Positions 40,229-50,969 of a stretch of 64,000 bases of DNA are shown piece by piece. The stretch's first letter is position 1; every line of letters starts with the position of its first letter. This DNA comes from Rotaria sp. Silwood1 (Eukaryota > Rotifera > Eurotatoria > Philodinida > Philodinidae), in NCBI GenBank assembly GCA_905250075.1, contig CAJNOP010000040.1, positions 395,498 through 459,497 of the forward strand, in the 5' to 3' direction. The position numbers and the translations under genes were made by a program. The notes beneath the pieces were generated by a model. That model was given only the letters and a program-made list of their open reading frames with translations, was not told the DNA's origin and made no database searches.

Positions 40229-43200
40229 TGATTATTATCAATTGAATCATTTTTATTAACAAAAAAAAAAAGAAAGAACAGTTTGGTTTAGATTAAAAAT
40301 ATGTCTGCTAAATTTCTAATTGTTTATCAGTTTTGTTTCTTGTGAAATTTTCAAATAATAATAAAAATTAACTTTTTCAAATACGAAGTTTTTTCTTTTT
40401 TTGGATGATGATGTTTACCAAAGTATCATTGAAAGGGTTAGATTACAGCATAAGTTTATTAAGAAAGAAACGTAGGGTCTTCAACAAAAGTTGAATGAAG
40501 TATTCTCTTCCATTTAACAATCAATAATAATTATTCGAGAGATTTGTGGAATTTCACACTCATTTATTGAGCTGCAAAATATGCCTTTTCTTCTCGGATT
40601 TATAAAAGATAATGATTAGTATTCGCCAGTATTACAATGTTGAAAGAGTATTTCCTATAAGTTAATCATTGAATAGAAGTTTTCGAGAGATATTTCATTT
40701 ACTACTATATAGTCAAGAATTGTAAGTCTAATTGAATAGTTTTCATATTTCGAAAAATTATTCGGATTAATATCATCACAATTAAACTGTTCAAGATGAA
40801 TGTAAAAATAATAAAACTATTGATATTATACAATAAGATTAATGCTTTTTAGTTTAATTTTCAAAACGACTCTTCTAATTATTTTCTGAAATACTTTTGA
40901 CATGATATTAAAATTTTTAATAAGCCTATATACAGAATTATCTACTCAATTAGATGTTTTACATTACAAAATTACTTCTTTCCTTAATGAAACTGTATTC
41001 CAATTCTTATGTTCTACAAAATAAAAATAAAAAAACATAATTTATTTTCTAATTATCGGTTACAAAATCTAATAAACACTTAAGTAATATACTGTCGTAC
41101 GTTGTATTTTAATACGAAATTCAGTTTATAATTCTCATATTGCATCCTGTCCAATGTCGAAATAACTTTGTCTTTACGTCTGTAAATTCAAGGATTTACA
41201 ACTGAATACTTAAAATGAAAAATAAACTTTAAGCTACGTATTAATAATTCATTTTGATCAATTTTTATTGATATATTCTTCTATTGAAACTTTTGCGGTA
41301 GTCAAATGGTTTTATGGTTAGTATAACATTTATAAATGTCTTCTATGACGCATAAATTTATTATGTGTAAATGCGTCATATTCTTTATTAGTTGTAAGCT
41401 TTCTTGTTTTTTTTTCAAGTTTGAATTGTTTATAGCATGGAAAAGTTAATTAATCTATGATTGTAAAGTATTAAAAAAATAAACAAAAATGGTTTGATTT
41501 ATATGAGAGATATAACACGTGTAAAACTAAAAGGGATGTATCATCAAAATTACATATCAAATTTGTTATGATGACGCGAATATATAAACAAAAAAAAACT
41601 CAATTAACTTGTCCTTGTACAAGATAAAATTAGAAAACAAATCGATGTTTCTTAATTTTATTTTTACTCCACTTTCCTTATAGTAGTAAAAAAAAATATT
41701 ACCTTACAAATTTGTTACTCTTGTCATATTGTAATTGTCAACACATGTTTCGTTATTTTTATGACTGTGCTTTTTTTTATAAAACTACGTTAACGCACGT
41801 GCTCATAGCGGTAAAAATAACGTGCCAAATAACATACATGCTTACAGTTGACTTGTTGCCAAGGCGTTAGTTTTATCTGTGTTGCAATAGAATACAGTTA
41901 CACGTCTGATGAAATAATATGTCAAAATTGTTTGGTATAAATTGTATTTTTTTGCGTATTACTCATAGATTATCGATAAAATCATTGAAGACAAACCATA
42001 AAAATAGAATAAAATCTTGTTTTGTATCAACTGAATGTCAGTTGAATTTTAGAAGACAGATATTTTTGTGACATGTAGAGTAGTGATTTGAAAATGATCT
42101 TTTATATGAAACTTTTTTTTTTTTGAAGACAATTTTATTTGATTAGAAAAAAAAAAGTATTCAGTTTATTTGCTTTATATTAAAATCAAGGATGTCACTT
42201 ATAAGAGTCATATGAAGCCCCTTCTGATATTGAAAATTGGCCACGCAGTGTTTCTTTGTCTAAAATTTGACCATTGTGCATCTCTTGTATCTCAAATGCT
42301 GAGTTATGTCTTGAATTAATATTATAATTCTAATAAATATTTGTCATTTTCAAAACTAATTAAGTATTAGATTTTATCGATGAAGTAAAACTTCATCAAA
42401 TTTAATGTTTAATTTGATTTTTAGTGCGACAATTTTTAAAAAAATATCAATGAAGACAATCTTGATATTGATTTCCATATCTTTCTTACATCAAAATCAG
42501 AAACAGAATTTCTAATTTTTAAAGATGTATGACATGCAATGCTCTTGTCCAGATTTCTATTAATACAAAACTTAATCCTAGTTTTGTTAATCTATTATTT
42601 GATATCATTTTCAAAATAGAAAATATCACTAGACAATGAAAAATACTTAACTATCAGAAAAAGATGCAAGACTTATTTCATACTCTTCGTTTATTATTTT
42701 CAAATAACATCGTCATTCGTATCGTTCTCAAAATGTGTGTAATATGTCAAGGAAACAATAATAAGTTGAAGTGATATCTAGTGAAATCATTTATGTCGAT
42801 TAGATATAATTGATAGTATGAGTAATTACTATTCGATATTGCATGATTTCAATCTGTAAAATAATTTGACATTTGTACGTAAACATCATTTTTGTTATTA
42901 TATAAATATCTCTTCTTTTTCTTAATATTTATGAATATAGATGTAAATTTAATAGACATAATCGATTCGAAATAGTTAAAATTACATATGATTTCTCTTA
43001 TATTATTATTAGCTAATGTCTTGCAATAATAATATGTACATCATTCTCTAATTCAAATTAAAGAAAAATCAAATTCGTTGACTGAGACTTTATGTATAAG
43101 AAAAAAAAAAACGAACACACAAATAATAGACGTTACGAGAAAAAAAAAGCAATAATCATCTTTTTTTGCTTTATACACGAAAAAAAAAAACAAATTGTTT

Positions 43201-43257
43201 CATACACACACACGCACACAGACATGGTATATTCACGAACAGACTTTTTGTTTTTTT
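40229..43257. other. AT-rich intergenic region
   Basis: About 3 kb without a supported gene, between a (+) strand gene end and the 3' end of SNRNP70 on (-). Homopolymers and a short CA-repeat near 43204-43220 are the only features seen. Confidence 0.45.
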
Positions 43258-46200
43258 TTAATAACCATCATTGATTCCGAATGTGTCATATGGTCCATTG
43301 CCATTGTTGTTATGTACGTCATTCTCGCCTCGAAGGTTACTTGTACGACGGCCACGATCACGATCACGTGATCGACGTCTCGATGAATCTTGACGATCGC
43401 GTGATGAACGACGATCACTACGACGTTCGTTGGAACGAGAACGAGTTCGACCTAGATATTGACAAAAAAAGAAGATTGATCAATAGATTTCAATTCCAAT
43501 ATTAAATTTAATACATACGACGTTTATGTTCACGACTTCGGCTACGACGACGATCTATAATAAAAAATTTTTCTTAGTAAATTTTTGTAAAACTTCAATA
43601 TTTTCAATTTACCTCGAGATCTTGATCGTCGTTTTCGATCTCGTGAGGCGGATCGTCGACGATCATCACCTACGGTACGTTTACCTCCTGGTAGACCACC
43701 ACGACGTGTTGAACCTAGACCACCACCTATACAAATATATATTCAATAATAAATAATTATCTATAACGAATATAAAAATACAAACCTAAACGTCTTGGTC
43801 GCCATCCTTTAACTGTTCGACCACGTTCAACATCAACAACAACACGTCGACCATCAATTTTACGTCCATCAGCTCGTTTGTATGCCGCTGAAAGTGAAGT
43901 GCTTACCGTCAACACAACAAAATATCATCGACGATTTGACCATGTTTTTTTTTTTAATTATCTTACCTCAATCGACTTACCCTCATTGCTTATCTTATAT
44001 ATAGACTGATTTTTCTTTTTTTTTTTGACTTTCCAAGGAAAAAAAAGGATTAAGGTACAAAAACAAAGAATGAAAAAGAATCCCAATTTACTCACAGTTA
44101 TTTTGTTTATATAAAAGAAAAATGGGGTTGGGATTATAGAAAAAAATAAAATGTATAAAAAAAAAAAGATAAAACTGAATTTGATTCTCACCTGTTTTTA
44201 TTGTTATTACCTTTTTATTTTTATTTTTGGAAGGGTTTAGATCCGGTGATGATACTGTATTAAACGTATTTTGAGCTTACCAATTTCTTTTTTTTTTACA
44301 TCTTTTTCTTGTCTTACCCGATTTATATGTATATTTACATATATGTATATACAAACCTCGAATAAAATTTTTTTTTTTTTTTCTTCCTCTGGAAAAATGC
44401 GCTTGGCGCTGATTAGTTTTCCATTTAAAAATATATATATACCTGTCTGATTTTTCCATATTTTATATGTAGATTTATACGTACACAAATGGTTTCAGCA
44501 AAACAACTGGGTGTCTCACACGCATCGATGCTGTTGCGTGTCTAGAAGACAAACAGGCAACGAACAATAGCCTCGAAAAAAATGGGACGAATTTAAACTC
44601 TGCGTATTAACGAATGAGAAGAAATAACTCAACAAACCTGTACGAATCATTCGAATAGATAAAAAAGAAAATGGGGGAAATATATTATTCTCACTCACCT
44701 GAATATTTGTACAAAAACAAACAACAGTTTTTTAAAAGTTTTTAAAAAATATCGTATTTCTATTTAGTATGCTATCAAAAAAAAAATTAGTAATAATAAT
44801 CCTGAACTAAATTTTTCCAACTCGATTTAAAATCAAACTTAAAATCATGCTTTTTATTAAACCACCTACCGTGCATATCAGATTCTTTTTCATATTCAAT
44901 AAAAGCATAACCACGTGGTTTACCCGTTTGTGTATCATGTATTAAATGTATCTAAAAAAAAATTTCATACAAAGATAATTAAGTCTTAGTAATATTAAAT
45001 TGTAAAACACGATGAAGCTGCAAATCACAGAAAGATCTATTTTAATTTGACACACATTTATTTCTTTATCATACTCTTTCTTAAGGATGCACCCTCCTTC
45101 TTTTTTTGACACTTTCTGATTCTCGAAGACGATACAATCAATCAAACTGAAATTTTTAGCACAGATAGAGGACTAAAAACAAAGAGATACGTGTTCGAGG
45201 AAAAAAAAATTGAAGTACTTGGATTTTGGCTTCCAGGATCCGGTAACTCCGAGTAGGAATGTTAAAAATGAAAACGCTCAAGTTTACCTCTCAAGAATAC
45301 TTCCAAGTATTAGTGGTAAAAATTTCAACCCGATCGGATAAAGTTAAAGGGGGGTCGTAAGCAACCAAGATTTAGAAAATTGGTGTTTTATGTAATGCTA
45401 AGAAAAAGGAAAAAGGTTACATATGATTACTATGAAAAAAGAATTTTCTAAATCCAATAACTCTATAAAAGTAAGGTATTTAGAGTTGAACAATGTCTCT
45501 AGTGGCATATGGCACTTCAGGCTATCCAGTGTTTTATCCAGAGGGGTGCTCGGGGGGGCCGCGCCCCCCCCCCCCGAAAATCGAGTTCGCCCCCCCGAAA
45601 CTTGTGATCATCGTGCTATGAACACGTGGCTTGCCCCCCCGAAAATAATTTTTCGCCCCCCCCGAAATTCCAAATCGCCCCTCCGGAAAAAAAATCCTGG
45701 ATAAAACACTGAGGCTATCATATCTTAGGCTCAGCTCGAAATCGAGTTTTTGGTCAAAAAAGAGCGGGGTATCCTTAATTCTTCAGAAATGCAATAAATA
45801 TTTATAACAATAAATTTTTGATATATGGTCTACGATCATATATTCACACTGTTTGTAACAGTTTTTGGCTAGTATCGATCATAGTTTGTCATGATCTATG
45901 ACTAACGTCTGTTACTGTCTGTAGAGAATCAAAATTCTACAACACTCCTTTTAAATCGTGTTTTACAAAACATTTTCTCAATATAAATTTCAATCAACTT
46001 ACACTTTTAATTTTTCCATATACTTCAAATTCACGTCTTAATTTTGTTTCTGATGTATCATAATTCTATAAAAAGAGAAAAAAAAAAAACAATGTTTTAT
46101 TTTTCATTTTTGTTTTGATCAATATTAAATCTCTACTTACAAGTCGAGCAACAAATAAAGTTTTGTATGGATCAGTTGTAGATGCTTCATTATTATTTGG

Positions 46201-46660
46201 ATCCCCTATATAATAGAAAAACAAAATATACATAACTAGTAATGAAATATGAATAAAATATTAATTACATGAAGTAAGATTTTCTTCAAGTTGAAGAGCT
46301 GCTTTTTCAGCTTTTTCACGTGCCTAGAAAAAAAAAATCATCAAAAAAAAAAATTAAAATATAATTAATATTTCAAAAGTAAAATTTATTTACTCTTCTA
46401 GCTACTCGTTCTTCTTTTGTTTCAATTCTTGTTGGTGGTGGTGTTTCATGAGCAGCCTAAAAATAAAATTATATTAATTATAAATATTTTATATAGATCT
46501 TGTTTTTTTTAAATACTTCAAAACTATTTATAAAATCAGCTAAACCTCCATATGGTAAACGTTTTTTTTCATGTGGTAATTTATCATTTGGTGGTAAAAA
46601 TGGAATTGGATCACGTGGTGTAAATAATGCAAGTAAATTTGGTGGTAAAAATTGTGTCAT
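43258..46660 (-). CDS. U1 snRNP 70 kDa protein
   Basis: Ten phase-consistent exons in transcript order: 46517-46660, 46394-46456, 46269-46323, 46141-46205, 46003-46065, 44870-44951, 43786-43887, 43613-43726, 43519-43554 and 43258-43451; about 305 residues (human 437). The N-terminus [13 protein letters not shown] and KLPHEKK is the conserved U1-70K segment that contacts U1 snRNA and U1-C. The RRM has KTLFVARL (RNP2, near 103) and RGYAFIEY (RNP1, near 145), which bind U1 stem-loop [29 protein letters not shown] follows, then an Arg/Ser/Asp-rich tail much shorter than in vertebrates. It defines 5' splice sites in the nucleus. An AG lies 2 nt before the ATG, and RPS18 ends 176 bp upstream on the same strand. 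Introns 5 (1051 bp) and 6 (982 bp) are far longer than the rest; intron 5 is filled by nested transposons. Confidence 0.95.
45085..45774. mobile_element. Older inverted-repeat element in SNRNP70 intron 5, carrying a nested MITE
   Basis: Ends are imperfect inverted repeats, GGATGCACCCTCC at the left and the complement of GGATACCCCGC at the right, each continuing into a CTTTTTTTGAC block. Both ends abut TTAA (45081-45084 and 45775-45778), as expected for TTAA-targeting elements. It is about 690 bp now and about 500 bp without the inserted hAT MITE at 45527-45711. No transposase frame. Confidence 0.6.
45527..45711. mobile_element. hAT-type MITE with C-rich interior, 185 bp
   Basis: Terminal repeats begin CAGTGTTTTATCCAG on both ends (15 bp perfect). 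The exact 8-bp duplication AGGCTATC is at 45519-45526 and 45712-45719. The interior consists of repeated runs of C followed by GAAA (CCCCCCGAAA units), quite unlike the AT-rich surroundings. It sits inside the older TTAA element, so it inserted later. Confidence 0.85.
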
Positions 46661-46836
46661 ATCTTATTTAAAAAGAAATAGAAAATCTAAAAAATACCAA
46701 CAAAAAAAAAAAATGAATGAATGTTCTTGTTATTGTTTTTTCTTATTTCGGTTTTTAATTTCTTGTTCTCAAATATAAGAAAAAAAAAAAAAAAACCAAC
46801 GATCAATACAATGAATATTTATTTCATTGTTATTTT

Positions 46837-47304
46837 TTAAGCTTTCTTTTTTGATACACCAACAGTACGACCACGTCGACCAGTTGTTTTTGTATGTTGA
46901 CCACGTACACGTAAATTCCAATAATGACGAAGACCACGATGTACACGAATTTTTTTCATACGTTCTAAATCTTCACGAACTTTAGTATCAAGATTATTTG
47001 ATGTTGCTTGAAGATATTTGCCATCTTTTATATCTTTTTGTCTATTAAGAAACCAATCAGGAATTTTATATTGTCGTGGATTACTAATTATTGTAATAAT
47101 ACGTTCAACTTCATCTTCAGTTAATTCACCGGCACGTTTTGTTCCATCAACATCAGCTTTTCGTATAACAACATGTGCAAAACGACGACCAACACCTTTA
47201 ATTGATGTTAAAGCATATCCTACTTTTCGACGACCATCAATATTTGTGTTAAGAACACGAAGAATATGTTGAAATTTTTCTGGTTGAATTAATGGTGATG
47301 ACAT
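46837..47304 (-). CDS. 40S ribosomal protein S18 (uS13)
   Basis: Uninterrupted frame of 155 residues (human 152). It starts [19 protein letters not shown] and includes [20 protein letters not shown], then [26 protein letters not shown] near the end, the typical uS13 rRNA-binding tail at the head of the small subunit. No coding intron. The ATG is 4 nt after CTCTATAG, a likely acceptor for a leader or 5' UTR exon. AATAAA lies close after the stop (46818-46823 on the complement). The next gene on the strand, SNRNP70, starts 176 bp later, so the two could be co-transcribed. Confidence 0.97.
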   Translation of the reverse strand: MSSPLIQPEKFQHILRVLNTNIDGRRKVGYALTSIKGVGRRFAHVVIRKADVDGTKRAGELTEDEVERIITIISNPRQYKIPDWFLNRQKDIKDGKYLQATSNNLDTKVREDLERMKKIRVHRGLRHYWNLRVRGQHTKTTGRRGRTVGVSKKKA

Positions 47305-48683
47305 TTTCCTATAGAGATCTTCTTCTTTTTTTTTTTTTTCTATCTAAACAACAAAATAAAATAACTAAAACAAGTTAAGTAATTACAAATAAATAGAAAA
47401 AAAAAACATTGTAGTGGACATGAGGATAAGCATGAATGAAAAAAAAAGCAAAGAATAAGAAAGAGTAAACAAATAAACAAAGATACTCATTTTTTTATCC
47501 ACTTGTTATTTATTGAAATAAATTTTTTTTTTTGAATATTTCAAAAGAAAATTAAGTTTAAGATTTATGTATGAATATTTAATAGAAAATATTATTCTGT
47601 TTTTTTTTTTTGAAATGCATTAGTGAATAAGAAATTATTGCATGGAGGTATTGCTATGCAATGCGATGCACTTATGTTGGGCATAGATATTTATATGTTC
47701 TTTTTAATTGAATTTGAGATAATTAAAATAAATGATTTAGCTATAATTGTATTTGAAAATTGTATGAGAAAGATATTGACATACATTAAGTGATTTGAGA
47801 GATTTTGATGTTTAATTATTTATATCTGCGAAAGAAAAAGCTGTTCTTCTGCGCTAAAAAAAAATAATTATGAATATCTGTCAGTAACATTGAGAGGATT
47901 TTTTATTGATTTTGTCTAAATTTTTTAAAGCATTTGAGATTATCTCTGTGAGAGATTATAAGATCGAAACGAAATTGAATAATTATTTAGAGATTTGTAA
48001 TTTATCATAGATTCATTTGTATTTTCTAAACTTTCAATCCAATATAATAGAGAACATTGAGTTTATAATATCGAAGACGAAATAAATATACAATTAAATA
48101 ATAATGTTCATGAATGACAAACATTTAAACAGTATAGAAAGTTAATATAAAATTTATAGTTAGTGGCAGAGATGAGCAAAATCGCACCGCGCCTCCCCGC
48201 GCCACTGCTCGCGCCTAGGCGCTACGCACATCTCTCTTTCTCTTTGCTCTACCAATCAGTTTCTCAAACTCCACCGAATACCGGGATGCTCTAAGCATGC
48301 GCTCATCAAAGCTCAGAGTAGCGTAGGCGTGAGCAACGGCGCGGGGAGGCGCGGTGCGACTTTGCTCATCTCTGGTTAGTGGCGTAACTAGGGGGTGGCT
48401 AAGCCCTAGCACCAAAGCTTTGAGCCCCTCCACCGTTAAAATCTTGGTTTCGCCATTATTTATAGTCCTATAAAGTTTTCTATTTGCTTGTTGTCGAGTC
48501 AGAAAATTTAGGAATAACTTATTCTGATATAACTGAAACTAATTGTATCTATGCTTGAGAAGAATCCTATGTTTCATTGAGTACTAAATTTGTATCAATG
48601 TTACCAAAAATTTCGAAAAGCATTATATCAAATGAAGAAATGATTCTTCTTCAATTTTCTTAGATATTAAACTTTAAAAACCA
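47305..48683. other. Divergent intergenic region between RPS18 and WDR54
   Basis: Contains promoters for both directions by position, but no motif I can name. Mostly AT-rich, with one GC-rich MITE at 48167-48374. CAATTTTCTTAG ending at 48663 is a probable acceptor for WDR54. Confidence 0.45.
48167..48374. mobile_element. GC-rich hAT-type MITE, 208 bp
   Basis: Terminal inverted repeats of 37 bp begin CAGAGATGAGCAAARTCGCA and differ at one position. The perfect 8-bp duplication GTTAGTGG is at 48159-48166 and 48375-48382. The element is much richer in G+C than its surroundings, and its ends read GCGCCTCCCCGCGCC. No coding capacity. The high similarity of the ends suggests a young insertion. Confidence 0.9.
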
Positions 48684-50969
48684 ATGCCTTTATCATTACA
48701 AAAATGTCCAGAAACTGTCTCAGTCAAATGGAGTACATCTCATATAAGCAATAATCTAACTATCAATCGTTCATCGGAATCACGTCGATCAGCAATGTAT
48801 GGTGTATCACATAAAAGTGGTTTTACTATGGTAAGAATATATATGAATACTATAAAAGTACATAAACCAGTCTATATGTATATTTCAGGTAACTGTATCC
48901 GAAGATGGAACTAAACGAATTCAAGGACAAGTTATATGTCGTGTGATTGGTAATAACAATGCTGCAGCACCTGAAACTGACGCTCGATTTACTGTTTATG
49001 TTATTCAAGTAAGGAAAAAAAATGCAAATAAAAAAAAAAATACACTTGTTGTTTTTTTTTCAATAGGCTGCATTTGTTAATTTACCTATTCGAAATTTAC
49101 TTGTTCTTGCTTGTACAAAAAGTATTCAAGTAAGTACAATAAAAATAAAAATATTTCTTAAATATTTTCTTTCATATATAGATTTATGAATTAGATGGTA
49201 CAACAAATCTACATATTCATATGCTTGATAAGAATTATTCAAATAGAACAGGTGAAATTAAAAAAAAGTAGAAGTTTAAAATTTAAAAAGATTATTTATT
49301 ATTTTTTTTAGAATCATCTATCTATTCACGTGGTATTGCAGGTATTGGACAAAATTTATTATGCGTTGGTAAGTGAAAATTCTTCTCTAAAGACAAATAA
49401 ATATACTTGTATTTTAATTTCGTAGGCAATCATCAAGGTGAAATTCTTGTATTTAATATTCCTCCAAAAGGAACAAATATATTTCTTAAAGAAACAATAC
49501 ATGGTTAAAAATTAAAATTTTGTTTTTTTTAAGTAAATAATAAATTTTGTTTCAATTAAGGTCATCAATTTGGTATAACATATTTAGTATCAAATGCTAA
49601 TTTATTAATATCAAGTGATACAAGTGGTGTTATACTTATACGAAATATACGTACAATGTCACAAATAAATACAATAAAATCGATAGATGAAAGTGGTGTT
49701 ACATCATTATCTATATGGAATAATTGTATTGTAGCTAGTTATGCTAATGGAATGATTCGTATTTTTGATCCTGAAAATGGTAAGTAAGAAAATTTATGAT
49801 TTAAGAAAACATCATTTATAATAATATTAATAGCTCAAATTTGTGGTTCTATTACTGCTCATTCAAGATGTATTAATGCAATTGATTGTAATGAACAAGG
49901 TTTACTTGCATCTGTTAGTGATGATTGTTTTGTTAGAATTTGGAAATTATCTGGTGATGCAGAAAACTTACAAGTAAAATATTATTTTCATTTTGTATTT
50001 GAACTTCTGAATGAGAAATTGCTTTTGAATCAAGTTTATATGCATTATGTAGATTCAAATAACTTATGAATAATCTGAAAAAAAAAACTCGTGGTCTTTG
50101 CTTATTAGTATGAAGATATTGTAGATTTATGGTATTTTTCAAAATGAATGTCATGATTCAACTTAGAAATACATAGATCAATTTCTGATCGAAATCATGA
50201 CATTCATTTAAAACATAGTTTAAAAGTGTGTTTTCTTCGCACAAAGAACGGACGAGAGTATTTGTACTTATACTTTGGAATAATTAGTTTCGTTCGTACG
50301 TTAAAATGTAAAAATCTGTACCTCGTACCTTTACGTTCAATAGAAAACAACAATGTATTTTTATGACGTTGAAGTATTTTTCTAAACAGTTGTCAATGAA
50401 CGATGTTTTTGAAAGTTTTCGATTTTTCTTAATAACATCGAGAACTATATTTATTTATAATAGTAAATCGAACGAGTATCATTCTTCATAGATGTTCATG
50501 ATAATTTTAAAGAAATTTGAATAATCCAAATAAATAAGTATCCATGAGAGAAAAAAGTTCGTTTAAAATATTTTCATTTTGAGTGATTTTGTTATCGAAT
50601 ATTGTCATGATAATGTTGAAAAACTTTTTAGAAGTAGTCAAATTTAAAGACGAACTTTATGATATTTATACATCAAATAGAATTACTACTTCTATCTTTA
50701 AACCAATACGTTAAAGACATGAAGTATTTTCAGAATATTCATAGTGTAATTGAAACTACATATGTATAGATTGAAAAGTTATTAGAATAGAGATTCATTT
50801 TGCTTTTCTTTTCTTTTTTGTTATTGTTATATTTTAGATTTCTCATGAGTGCAATCATCATATTGAAAATAATCAATTAGTAGGTGTAAAATTTTTGAAT
50901 TTATCACGGGCAGATTTAGCTATTTCATCATATGATTCAAATGAAGTAATAATTCTTCGTGCAACATAA
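48684..50969 (+). CDS. WD repeat protein WDR54
   Basis: Nine phase-consistent exons: 48684-48830, 48889-49008, 49067-49129, 49182-49251, 49312-49368, 49426-49503, 49561-49779, 49834-49973 and 50838-50969; about 341 residues (human WDR54 334). The order of matches follows WDR54: NLPIRNLLVLACTKSIQIYE, SRGIAGIGQNLLCVGN, GEILVFNIPPKGTNIFL, HQFGITYL, then ITAHSRCINAIDC, DDCFVRIWKL and a C-terminal LVGVKF/YDSNEVIILR. A single beta-propeller is predicted. WDR54 has been linked to ERK signalling and ciliary/centrosomal biology in animals, but its role is poorly known. The last intron is 864 bp, against ~50 bp for the others, and contains a short perfect hairpin (GAATGTCATGATT/complement, 50143-50205). 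ATG lies 20 nt after a CTTAG acceptor. Confidence 0.88.

Noticed and set aside
43281-43756. Plus-strand Asp/His/Val-rich frames
   Set aside because: Antisense shadows of the Arg-rich SNRNP70 exons.
6807-47304. HSD17B8 and RPS18 on the same segment, as in the vertebrate MHC region
   Set aside because: They are 40 kb apart here with unrelated genes between; treated as coincidence.
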